Assembly (NCBI RefSeq): GCF_004216555.1
Contig: NZ_SGWQ01000004.1
Coordinates: forward strand, 464,886 to 528,885
Reading direction: 5' to 3'
Source of the DNA: Herbihabitans rhizosphaerae
Lineage (GTDB): Bacteria; Actinomycetota; Actinomycetes; Mycobacteriales; Pseudonocardiaceae
DNA: 64,000 nt
The first letter of the stretch is position 1; every line of letters begins with the position of its first letter. Below, in pieces: positions 37,039 through 44,886 of the stretch. The notes beneath the pieces were generated by a model. The model did not search any database. It was not told the origin of the DNA and saw only the letters and a list, made by a program, of their open reading frames with translations. Made by a program: the position numbers and the translations under genes.

Positions 37039-37637
37039 CTCGAATGCGTACGTACTGGCACCAGACGATGGCCGGGCTGCGGGTGCTGCTCGTACTGACC
37101 GTGCTCACCGGCGTGCTGTATCCGCTCGGCGTGTGGGCGGTGAGCCGGATTCCGGGGCTGCACGCCAACGCCGAGGGCTCGGTGATCGAGGCGAACGGGC
37201 AGGCCGTCGGCTCCGGGCTGATCGGCATCGACCCGGTGCCGGCCGACCCGGCTCGGGACCCGTGGTTCCACACCCGGCCGTCGGCCACCGGCGATCCGTC
37301 CACCTCGGGCGGGTCCAACAAGGGCGCCGGGCACGACGACCTGGTGAAGGCCGTCGCGGAACGGCGCGACGCCGTCGCGGCGCGGGAAGGCGTCACACCG
37401 GACCGGGTTCCGGCCGACGCGGTGACGGCCTCGGCGTCCGGTGTGGACCCGCACGTCAGTGTCACGTATGCCGAACTGCAGGCGCCCAGGGTGGCGCGCG
37501 AGACGGGCCTGCCGCTGGACCGGGTGCGCGCGCTGGTCCAGGAGAACACCACCGGACGCGGCCTCGGCGTGCTCGGTGAGCCGGGAGTGAACGTGACCCG
37601 GCTCAACCTCGCCGTGCGCCAGGCGGTCGGACCGTAA
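37035..37637 (+). CDS. kdpC: K+-transporting ATPase subunit KdpC
   Basis: A 200-aa subunit with one N-terminal membrane helix ([22 protein letters not shown]) and an extracytoplasmic domain containing the conserved [13 protein letters not shown]-like (SGGSNKGAG) and [10 protein letters not shown] segments. It is needed for assembly and K+ affinity. GTG 37035 overlaps the kdpB stop by 4 nt; ATG 37044 is an in-frame alternative three codons later. Confidence 0.95.
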
Positions 37638-37652
37638 CCGAAGGGGCACACT

Positions 37653-40199
37653 GTGCCTGTGGATCAGGAGAGCACACGCCGGGGTGAGCTGCGCATCTAC
37701 CTCGGCGCGGCGCCCGGCGTCGGCAAGACGTTCGCCATGCTCGGCGAGGCGCACCGGCGCGCCGAGCGCGGCACCGACGTGGCGGTCGGGCTCGTCGAGA
37801 CGCACGGCCGGATCAAGACGGCGAACCTGATCGAGGGCCTGGAAGTGGTGCCGCGCAAGCACATGACGCATCGCGAGCACGAGTTCACCGAGCTGGACGT
37901 GGGCGCGGTGCTGGCGCGCAAGCCGGACGTGGTGCTGATCGACGAGCTGGCGCACACCAACGTGCCCGGCTCGCGCAACGAGAAGCGGTGGCAGGACATC
38001 GACGAGCTGCTGGACGCCGGCATCGACGTGCTGTCCACGGTCAACATCCAGCATCTGGAGAGCCTCAACGACGTGGTCGAGCGGATCACCGGCGCGCGGC
38101 AGCACGAGACCGTGCCGGACGAGGTGGTGCGCCGCGCCGAGCAACTCGAGCTGGTCGACATCACGCCGGAGGCGCTGCGCCGGCGGCTCGCGCACGGCAA
38201 CGTGTACCCGGCGCACCGCATCGACGCGGCGCTGGGCAACTACTTCCGGCCGGGCAACCTGACCGCGCTCCGCGAGCTGGCCCTGCTGTGGGTGGCCGAC
38301 CAGGTGGACGTGGCGCTGCAGCGGTACCGCGCCGAGCAGCGGATCACCGACACCTGGGAGGCGCGCGAGCGCGTGGTCGTGGCGATCACCGGGGGAGCGG
38401 AGAGCGAGGCGCTGATCCGGCGGGCGAGCCGGATCGCCGCGCGGGCCGGCGCCGACCTGCTCGTGCTGACCATCCTGCGCGGCGACGGGCTGGCCGGCGC
38501 GCCGCCGTACGCGATCGCCCGGCTGCGCAAGCTCGCCGAGGACGTCGGTGCCACGTTCCACACGGTGGTCGGCGACGACGTGCCGGCCGCGCTGCTGGAC
38601 TTCGCGCGCGGGGTGAACGCCACGCAGCTCGTGCTCGGCACGTCCCGCCGCTCGCGGCTGGCCCGGCTGTTTGACGAGGGCATCGGCGCGGCCGTCGTGC
38701 AGCAGTCCGGCCCGATCGACGTGCACATGGTGACCCACGACGAGGCGCAGCGCGGACGCCGCTTTCGCTTGTGGCCCAAGGTGATGGTGCCCGATCGGGC
38801 ACTGCTCGGCTGGGCGCTCGCGATCGTGCTGCCGGCCGCGGTGACGCTGGTCTGCGTGCTGCTGCGGGAGGAACTGATCCTGTCCACCAACGTGGTCGGA
38901 TACCTGATGGCCACCGTGGCCGTGGCACTGGTCGGCGGGCTCGGGCCGGCACTGGTCGCGTCGCTGCTGTCCGCGCTGCTGCTGAACTACTTCTTCACCG
39001 AGCCGCTGTACACGCTGTCGGTGGACGCGCAGCAGAACGTGGTGACGCTGATCGCGATGGTGGTGGTCGGCGTCGCGGTCGCCCTCGTGGTGGACCGCGC
39101 GGCGCGCCGGGCGGAGCAGGCGGCGAGGGCGCGCACCGAGGCGGCGCTGCTGGCCTCCTACGCGCGCACGGTGCTCACCCATCCGGAACCGTTGGACCGG
39201 CTGCTCGAGAAGGTGCGCGAGAACTTCGGGCTCACCTCGGTGGCGCTGCTGGAGCGGCGCAAGGGCGCGTGGGCCATGGTGACGTGGGTCGGCGCGACGC
39301 CGTGCCGGGAGCCCGACGAGGCGGACGTCGACGTGGCGGTGACCCCGGACGTGCACCTGGCGCTGCGCGGGCGCGCCCTGCCGGCGGCGGACCGCACGGT
39401 ACTGGAGGCGGCCGCCGGTCAGGCGCTGATGGCGTTGCGGCAGCAGCGAATGGCGGCCGACGCGGCCGAGGCGCGCCGGCACGCGGAGGCGACCGAGTTG
39501 CGCACCGCACTGCTGTCGGCCGTCGGGCACGATCTGCGCACCCCGTTGACGTCGATCAAGGCCGCGCTGGGCACGTTGCGCGCGCCGGACATCTCACTGT
39601 CCACAGAGGACGAAGCGGAACTGCTGGAGACGATCGAGGAGTCCACCGACCGGCTCGCCGGGCTGATCGACAATTTGCTGGACTCGTCGAGGCTGGCCAC
39701 CGGTGCGGTGGCGCCCCGGGTGAAGCCGGTCGGCTATGACGAGGTGGTGGCCCGCGCACTGTCCGGTGTGGACGGTCGGGACCGGATCTCGGTGGACGTG
39801 GACGAGGCGCTGCCCCGCGTGCTGGCCGACGCCGGCCTGCTCGAACGGGTGGTGGCCAACGTCGTGGACAACGCGCTGCGGCACGGAGTCGCCGGTGTGG
39901 CACGGAAATCCGACCCGCGGGAGCCGCCGGTGGCGCTGCGCGCGTCGGCGCACGCCGACCAGGTGGAGCTGCGAGTGGTGGACAACGGCAAGGGGCTGCC
40001 GAAGGGCACGGCGGAGTCGGCGTTCGCGCCGTTCCAGCGGCTCGGCGACCGGGACGCCACCAGCGGGGTCGGGCTCGGACTGTCGGTCGCCAAAGGGTTC
40101 ACCGACGCGATGGGTGGCACGATTCGTGCCGAGGACACGCCGGGCGGTGGGCTCACCGTGGTGATCTCGCTGCCCACCGAGGACGGGAGTATGCGGTGA
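37653..40199 (+). CDS. kdpD: Osmosensitive K+ sensor histidine kinase KdpD
   Basis: An 848-aa sensor: N-terminal KdpD domain with Walker A GAAPGVGKT at 18-26, a universal-stress-protein-like domain (about 245-365), four closely packed membrane helices (DUF4118, about 385-480), a GAF-like linker, then the HisKA phosphoacceptor His626 (VGHDLRTPLTS) and the HATPase domain with DNGKGLP and VGLGLSVAKGF. Full length. It controls KdpE in response to low K+. GTG 37653 follows GAAGGGG by 7 nt; its stop overlaps kdpE by 4 nt. Confidence 0.97.
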   Translation: MPVDQESTRRGELRIYLGAAPGVGKTFAMLGEAHRRAERGTDVAVGLVETHGRIKTANLIEGLEVVPRKHMTHREHEFTELDVGAVLARKPDVVLIDELAHTNVPGSRNEKRWQDIDELLDAGIDVLSTVNIQHLESLNDVVERITGARQHETVPDEVVRRAEQLELVDITPEALRRRLAHGNVYPAHRIDAALGNYFRPGNLTALRELALLWVADQVDVALQRYRAEQRITDTWEARERVVVAITGGAESEALIRRASRIAARAGADLLVLTILRGDGLAGAPPYAIARLRKLAEDVGATFHTVVGDDVPAALLDFARGVNATQLVLGTSRRSRLARLFDEGIGAAVVQQSGPIDVHMVTHDEAQRGRRFRLWPKVMVPDRALLGWALAIVLPAAVTLVCVLLREELILSTNVVGYLMATVAVALVGGLGPALVASLLSALLLNYFFTEPLYTLSVDAQQNVVTLIAMVVVGVAVALVVDRAARRAEQAARARTEAALLASYARTVLTHPEPLDRLLEKVRENFGLTSVALLERRKGAWAMVTWVGATPCREPDEADVDVAVTPDVHLALRGRALPAADRTVLEAAAGQALMALRQQRMAADAAEARRHAEATELRTALLSAVGHDLRTPLTSIKAALGTLRAPDISLSTEDEAELLETIEESTDRLAGLIDNLLDSSRLATGAVAPRVKPVGYDEVVARALSGVDGRDRISVDVDEALPRVLADAGLLERVVANVVDNALRHGVAGVARKSDPREPPVALRASAHADQVELRVVDNGKGLPKGTAESAFAPFQRLGDRDATSGVGLGLSVAKGFTDAMGGTIRAEDTPGGGLTVVISLPTEDGSMR

Positions 40200-40879
40200 C
40201 GAGAGTGCTCGTGGTGGACGACGAGCCGCAGATCGTGCGCGCGCTGCGGATCAACCTGGCCGCGCGCGACTACGACGTGGTCACCGCGCACGACGGCGGT
40301 TCCGCGCTGCGGGCGGCCGCGGAGACCAAGCCGGACGTGGTGGTGCTGGACCTCGGGCTGCCCGACATCGACGGCACCGAGGTGATCGAGGGCCTGCGCG
40401 GCTGGACGTCGGTGCCGATCATCGTGCTGTCCGCGCGGGTGGACTCGCCGGACAAGGTGCGCGCGCTGGACGCCGGCGCCGACGACTACGTGACCAAGCC
40501 GTTCGGCATGGACGAGCTGCTCGCGCGGCTGCGCGCCGCCGTGCGCAGGGCTATCGTGTCCGCGCCGGGCGACGAGGAAGCGGTGATCGAGACCGAGTCG
40601 TTCACCGTGGACCTGTCGGCCAAGAAGGTGTTGCGGGACAACGAGGAAGTGCACCTGACGCCGACCGAGTGGGGCGTGCTCGAGGTGCTCGTGCGCAACC
40701 GGGGCAAGCTGGTCGCGCAGAAGCAGCTCCTACAGGACGTGTGGGGGCCCGCCTACGCGGACGAGACGCACTATCTCCGGGTGTACCTGGCCCAGTTGCG
40801 CCGCAAGCTGGAACGCGCCCCCGCGCGGCCGAGGCACCTGCTCACCGAGCCGGGCATGGGCTACCGCTTCGAGCTGTGA
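40196..40879 (+). CDS. kdpE: Response regulator KdpE
   Basis: A 227-aa OmpR-family activator. Receiver domain with acidic Asp8/Asp9, phosphoacceptor Asp52 (VVLDLGLPD) and Lys101 (TKPFG), then a winged-helix DNA-binding domain (TPTEWGVLEVL through YLRVYLAQLRRKLE). It should activate kdpFABC, and the phased repeats at 32990-33048 are the candidate target. GTG 40196 overlaps kdpD. The gene is followed by a hairpin. Confidence 0.96.
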   Translation: MTRVLVVDDEPQIVRALRINLAARDYDVVTAHDGGSALRAAAETKPDVVVLDLGLPDIDGTEVIEGLRGWTSVPIIVLSARVDSPDKVRALDAGADDYVTKPFGMDELLARLRAAVRRAIVSAPGDEEAVIETESFTVDLSAKKVLRDNEEVHLTPTEWGVLEVLVRNRGKLVAQKQLLQDVWGPAYADETHYLRVYLAQLRRKLERAPARPRHLLTEPGMGYRFEL

Positions 40880-40923
40880 CGGTGCACCCGACCGGTTTGC
40901 CGTCGTTGTGGACGTCTCGGGCC

Positions 40924-40956
40924 GGGGTTTGTGGGTCTTGAAGACCGGCGAACCCC
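40924..40956. terminator. Hairpin between convergent kdpE and CAP gene
   Basis: Two-part stem: GGGGTT/AACCCC outside and GGTCTT/AAGACC inside, separated by small internal loops. It lies midway between the kdpE stop and the stop of the minus-strand CAP-domain gene, so it can end both transcripts. Confidence 0.6.
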
Positions 40957-40965
40957 AACGGGTGC

Positions 40966-41676
40966 TCAGCGGCCGAAGGTCTGCGTCCAGTAGAACCCGT
41001 TGGTGTCCAACGCGATTCCCATCGCGATGAGCGAGCAGTCCAGGATGTTGCGCCGGTGGCCGGGCGAGTTCATCCAGCTGTTCATGACCTGCTCGGCGGT
41101 GCGCTGACCGCGCGCGATGTTCTCCGCGCCCGGCTTCGGGTAGCCGGCCTGCCGGATCCGCACGTCGAACGTGACGCCTTCGGGAGTCGTGTGCGAGAGG
41201 TAGCCGCGCCGGGCCATGTCGCCGCTGTGCCCCGCCGCCGCGTCGACGAGCCGCGATTCGAGCCGTGCGGCCGCGCAGCCCGCTCGCGATCGCTCCGCGT
41301 TGACCAGGTCGAGGACCTGGGCGGCGATCCCCGTCGGGCCGGGTGGCGGCTTCGTCGCGGTGGTCGTCGGCGGTGGTGTGCCGGTCGTGGTGGTGAGCGT
41401 CGGCGTGGTCGTGCTGGGAGGCGGCGGCGCGCTGGTGGTCGGCTGGCTTGTCGTGGTGGGCAGCGCGGTGGTCGCGGGCGTCGGTGGCGGGTCGGCCTGC
41501 CGTGGACTCGGCCGGGGCGTGGTCACGACGATCTGGTCCGGCGTGGCGATTCCGGCGACGGCGACCGGCCTGGCGGGGCCGGAGACAGCGGTGGCCGTCG
41601 CGGCGACGGCCGCACCGCCGAGCGCGGCGATCAGGACGGCGATGGTCGAGGCGTGGCGCGGCCGTAACCCGCTCAC
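40966..41676 (-). CDS. Secreted CAP/SCP-domain protein
   Basis: A 236-aa exported protein: N-terminal hydrophobic segment (about 10-32), a Thr/Pro-rich stalk (about 50-110, with runs such as TTTTGTPPPTTTATKPPP), then a CAP domain starting LDLVNAERSRAGC with GHSGDMARRGYLSH, the GAENIARGQ segment and SPGHRRNILDCSLIAMGIAL. These fit the cysteine-rich secretory/YkwD superfamily of cell-surface proteins, whose bacterial function is unclear. GTG 41676 overlaps the preceding gene's stop by 4 nt, so the two are coupled. Confidence 0.88.
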   Translation of the reverse strand: MSGLRPRHASTIAVLIAALGGAAVAATATAVSGPARPVAVAGIATPDQIVVTTPRPSPRQADPPPTPATTALPTTTSQPTTSAPPPPSTTTPTLTTTTGTPPPTTTATKPPPGPTGIAAQVLDLVNAERSRAGCAAARLESRLVDAAAGHSGDMARRGYLSHTTPEGVTFDVRIRQAGYPKPGAENIARGQRTAEQVMNSWMNSPGHRRNILDCSLIAMGIALDTNGFYWTQTFGR

Positions 41677-42182
41677 TCAGTTCCGCCGCTGGTGGTGCCG
41701 CTGTTGGTGGTGAGGCTGTTGGTCGTCGGCGGGTTGGTCGTGGTCGACGTGGGCGGAGTCGTCGTCGTGGTGGTCGGCCGGGTCGGCTGTGTCGGTTGCG
41801 TTGGCTGAGTCGGCTGCGTCGGCGGGATCGACGGCGACGGAGGCGGTGGCGGCGGCAACGGGGGAGGCGTGGTGCTCGGCGTCGTCGTGGACGACTTCGA
41901 ACTACTCGTGGTGGAACTCGACGGCGGTGGGGGCGGCGGCGCCGGCAGCATGTCCGACGTCGGCGAGGTCGAGTCGGTCGTGCTGTTGCTCGCCGCGGTC
42001 GGCCGCGGTGGTGGCAGCGTGTTCGCCGGCGGTTGGGCGCTGTCCGAGGGCTTCGCGAGTGTCGCGATGCCGCCGAACACCGCGGATAACGCGATGCCGG
42101 TGACCGCGAGCACCGCGTACGGCGCGCGTCGGTTGTTCTCGGCCGGCGGGGCGACCTCGCGCCGCTCCTCGGGCTCGGGCAT
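41673..42182 (-). CDS. Membrane-anchored Thr/Pro-rich surface protein
   Basis: A 169-aa protein with a short acidic N-terminus, one membrane helix (about 22-43: VLAVTGIALSAVFGGIATLA) and a low-complexity external tail: polyproline runs, a QPTQPTQPTQPT repeat near 125-137 and Thr/Asn runs. It has no folded domain I recognise and may act as a wall-spanning stalk. GGAGGAG precedes ATG 42182 by 7 nt. Coupling to the CAP gene, whose stalk has similar composition, suggests one surface function. The Thr/Pro tail could be a target of protein mannosylation, as in other actinobacteria (inference). Confidence 0.65.
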   Translation of the reverse strand: MPEPEERREVAPPAENNRRAPYAVLAVTGIALSAVFGGIATLAKPSDSAQPPANTLPPPRPTAASNSTTDSTSPTSDMLPAPPPPPPSSSTTSSSKSSTTTPSTTPPPLPPPPPPSPSIPPTQPTQPTQPTQPTRPTTTTTTPPTSTTTNPPTTNSLTTNSGTTSGGTE

Positions 42183-42373
42183 GCCGTGCTCCTCCTCGAC
42201 GCGGCCCGGGTCTCCCGGCCACGGCCACTCACTCGTGAGAGTGATTACGGCGCGGTAACGTACCACCTTCGCGCAGTGTGCACAGCCCGACATTCGATTG
42301 TCACGTTGCGTGGTCGTTAGACGTGGTTCTAAAGGCGTCACTCGCGGCCGGGGCGGACTCTACCGTCGTGCCC

Positions 42374-43243
42374 ATGAGCCACCCAGTTCCACCGGGCGAT
42401 CCCGGACCGTCGCACCGGCCCAGTAGGAAGGGCCTGTGGGCTGGCGTGGCCGCGGTCGCCGTGGTGGTCGTCTTCGCGGTCACCGCGTTCGTCGCGCCGG
42501 GGTTCCTCGTCAAGGCCGAGCCGGTCGCCGGAGAGGCGACGGCCGGTGGTGTGCCGCCCACGCCGAACACCACGAGCACGACGCGTCCGTCGACGACCAA
42601 GAGCACTCCATCCGGGCCGGTGCGGACCGTCGAGCAGACCAAGGAACTGATCGTCACCGGAGTGCTCCGCCACGACAAACCCGGCCTCACCGCGCTGAAG
42701 TGCGGCGACGCCACGCCGAGGGTGGATCCGCTGATCGGCCAGGTCGATCCGGTCCGGTCGGCGTTCTTCTCCACCGTGGCGGCAGAACAGGTCGGCCCGC
42801 GCTGGCGCGTGGACACGTTGACCATGACCCCGCGAGGAGCGCCGGACGTCTCGAACTACATGGTGCTCCAGCGTGACGGCAACTCCTGGTGCCTGTGGGA
42901 CGTCGTCCCGGCACGCGGTGAAAGGCCGAGCCTCGCCGAAGTGCCCTACGGCCCGCGGGCGGTGATCAACGAGTTCCTCGCCAAGGTCAACGCGAACGAT
43001 GTCGAGGGTGCTCTGGACTCGGCCTGTGCCCAGGACACGACGGAGTTCCGGACCCAGGTCGAGCAGTTGGCCGCGGCCGACGGTGACGTCCGAACCGCGC
43101 CGGGCGGGGAGATCGGGCGCACGAGCTACCTCATCAAGCTCACCGGCACCAAGGGCGGCGAGGAGATGCGTGGCGAGATCAGCGCCACGTCGTGGCCCAC
43201 ATCGGCCGGAATCACCTGCGTCGGCACCGCCTTCCTGGTATGA
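42374..43243 (+). CDS. Membrane-anchored extracytoplasmic protein, unknown
   Basis: A 289-aa protein with a Pro-rich cytoplasmic N-terminus, one membrane helix (about 18-42) and a Thr/Pro linker, followed by a soluble domain with conserved-looking segments KCGDATPRVDP and a second half (PRAVINEFLAKVNANDVEGALDSACAQDT) resembling an NTF2-like fold. Cys are spaced as possible disulfides. No named family recognised. ATG 42374 is preferred; GTG 42368 is possible. It is divergent from the Thr/Pro-rich gene (191 bp apart) and 7 nt before acyP. Confidence 0.65.
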   Translation: MSHPVPPGDPGPSHRPSRKGLWAGVAAVAVVVVFAVTAFVAPGFLVKAEPVAGEATAGGVPPTPNTTSTTRPSTTKSTPSGPVRTVEQTKELIVTGVLRHDKPGLTALKCGDATPRVDPLIGQVDPVRSAFFSTVAAEQVGPRWRVDTLTMTPRGAPDVSNYMVLQRDGNSWCLWDVVPARGERPSLAEVPYGPRAVINEFLAKVNANDVEGALDSACAQDTTEFRTQVEQLAAADGDVRTAPGGEIGRTSYLIKLTGTKGGEEMRGEISATSWPTSAGITCVGTAFLV

Positions 43244-43250
43244 CCGCGGT

Positions 43251-43532
43251 GTGACAGATCAACCCGTGCGGTTGACCGCCTGGGTGCGCGGCCGCGTGCA
43301 GGGCGTCGGCTTCCGCTGGTGGACCAGGAGCAGGGCGCTCGAACTCGGGCTCGTCGGCAGCGCGAGCAATCTCGCCGACGGACGGGTCGAGGTGATCGCC
43401 GAAGGCGGGCGTGACGAGTGTGAGCGGCTGTTGGCTGCCCTGCGCTCCGGTGAGACGCCCGGCTGGGTCGATACTGTGGTCGATCGATGGTCGCCCGCCA
43501 AGGGCGGTTTGAACAGCTTCGTGGAACGCTGA
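43251..43532 (+). CDS. acyP: Acylphosphatase
   Basis: A 93-aa enzyme hydrolysing acyl phosphates. The active-site signature GRVQGVGFRWW (Arg in the phosphate loop) is at about 14-24 and the catalytic Asn is in SASNLADGRVEV near 41. The GTG at 43251 lies 7 nt after the upstream gene. The acyP-smc proximity is conserved in actinobacteria; here a sigma/anti-sigma pair lies between them. Confidence 0.95.
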   Translation: MTDQPVRLTAWVRGRVQGVGFRWWTRSRALELGLVGSASNLADGRVEVIAEGGRDECERLLAALRSGETPGWVDTVVDRWSPAKGGLNSFVER

Positions 43533-43556
43533 ACCGGTCGGGCGGGGGAGACGTAG

Positions 43557-44084
43557 TTGTCAGGTGTGGGGCCATCCTCCGAACGCGACGAGGAGCTCGT
43601 GCGGGAGCTCTACAGCCGCTACCGGCGACAGTTGCACGGCTATGTGCTGCGGTCGGTCGGTGGCGATCACCAGCGTGCGGAGGACGTCGTCCAGGAGACG
43701 CTGCTGCGTGCCTGGCGCAACGCGTCCAGCCTGACCGCGGATCAGGCGGGGCCGTGGCTCTACACCGTGGCGCGCAACCTGGTCGTGTCCGGCTACCGCC
43801 GAACCAAGGCGCGCGTCACGGAAGTCCCGATGCCGCAGGAGGACCCCCCTCATGAGGACGACCAGTTCGACCGGGTGCTGCAGAGCTGGCAGGTCGCCGA
43901 CGCGATGCGCGCGCTGTCCAAGGATCACCGTGCCGTGATCGCCGAGCTGTTCTACCGCCGCAGGACGGTCGCCGAGGCGGCGACCGTTCTCGGGGTGCCG
44001 CCGGGGACCGTGAAGTCGCGGTCGTACTACGCGCTGCGCGCCCTTCGTGACGCGCTCGCCGAGCGGGGGGTGACCGAGCTGTGA
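43557..44084 (+). CDS. ECF-type RNA polymerase sigma factor
   Basis: A 175-aa group IV sigma factor. Region 2 reads LYSRYRRQLHGYVLR through AEDVVQETLLRAW and binds the -10 element; region 4 (VIAELFYRRRTVAEAATVLGVPPGTVKSRSYYALRALRD) binds -35. It resembles SigL-type ECFs paired with zinc anti-sigmas. The start is a TTG at 43557 with GGGGGAG 7 nt upstream; GTG 43566 is an alternative. It overlaps the anti-sigma gene by 4 nt. The regulon is unknown; I see no matching ECF promoter here. Confidence 0.92.
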   Translation: MSGVGPSSERDEELVRELYSRYRRQLHGYVLRSVGGDHQRAEDVVQETLLRAWRNASSLTADQAGPWLYTVARNLVVSGYRRTKARVTEVPMPQEDPPHEDDQFDRVLQSWQVADAMRALSKDHRAVIAELFYRRRTVAEAATVLGVPPGTVKSRSYYALRALRDALAERGVTEL

Positions 44085-44788
44085 GCTGCTCCCAGTCGGT
44101 GTCACTCGGCGCCTACGTACTCGGCGCGCTGGAGCCCGCGGAACGGGCGGCCTTCGAGGCGCACCTGTCCGGCTGCACGTCCTGCCAGGCGGAACTGGTT
44201 CGGCTGGCACCGCTGCCCGGACTGCTGCACCAACTCTCCGAAGAGGACTTCACCGAGGAACCCGAGGAACACGCCGTCGAGCAAAGCGATCCGAGTGCGC
44301 CGATCGAGCCGCCGCTGCCGGTCCCCGCGCACGTGGTCGGGCTGCCGCCGGCCAAGCCGCCCCGCCAGCGCGGCCGCTCGGCCTGGCTGGTCGCCGCCGC
44401 CGTGTTGCTCGTGCTGGTCGGCGTCGGCGCGTTCGTGGTCCACGAGATGACCTCCGAGCAGCCCGCCGCCCCGGTCGCCGCAGCGCCGGTGACCTGGTCC
44501 GCGACCGACCCCACCACCGGGATCCGGGCCGACATCGACCTGATCGAGAAACCGTGGGGCACCGAACTGCAGATGCGGTTGCGGGACGTGCCACCCGGCC
44601 AGACCTGCAAGCTCACCGTGCGCGCCAGGACCGGCGGGCGAGAGGTGGCCGGATGGTGGGCGACCCGCTACGGAGAGGTGGAGAAGATCCCGGGCAGCAC
44701 CTCGTTCGCGGCGGGTGACATCGAGCGTCTCGAGATCGTGAACTCACAGAACGCCCTGCTCGTGGGCATCGACCGGCCACGCCGGTAG
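44081..44788 (+). CDS. Zinc-finger anti-sigma factor (ZAS family)
   Basis: A 235-aa membrane anti-sigma factor: N-terminal cytoplasmic ZAS domain with His28-x3-Cys32-x2-Cys35 and an extra Cys3 (zinc-binding, often redox-sensitive), a Pro-rich linker, one membrane helix (about 98-118) and an external domain of about 110 residues with a TCKLTVRARTGG segment. It should sequester the upstream sigma factor until released by a wall or redox signal. GTG start is coupled to the sigma stop. smc follows after 98 bp. Confidence 0.9.
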   Translation: MSCSQSVSLGAYVLGALEPAERAAFEAHLSGCTSCQAELVRLAPLPGLLHQLSEEDFTEEPEEHAVEQSDPSAPIEPPLPVPAHVVGLPPAKPPRQRGRSAWLVAAAVLLVLVGVGAFVVHEMTSEQPAAPVAAAPVTWSATDPTTGIRADIDLIEKPWGTELQMRLRDVPPGQTCKLTVRARTGGREVAGWWATRYGEVEKIPGSTSFAAGDIERLEIVNSQNALLVGIDRPRR

Positions 44789-44886
44789 GCCACCTCCCAC
44801 GGTGTTTGACCGGGCCCAGGTACCCTCGGTCGGATAGCGCAACGCTGCGACGTATGCCGAGAGTCGCCTGAAGGAGTTGCCGCCTC

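Noticed and set aside
41760..41890. DNA tandem repeat or CRISPR-like array in the Thr/Pro-rich gene
   Set aside because: The periodicity is short codon-level low complexity encoding Thr, Pro and Gln; there are no spacers or dyad repeats.
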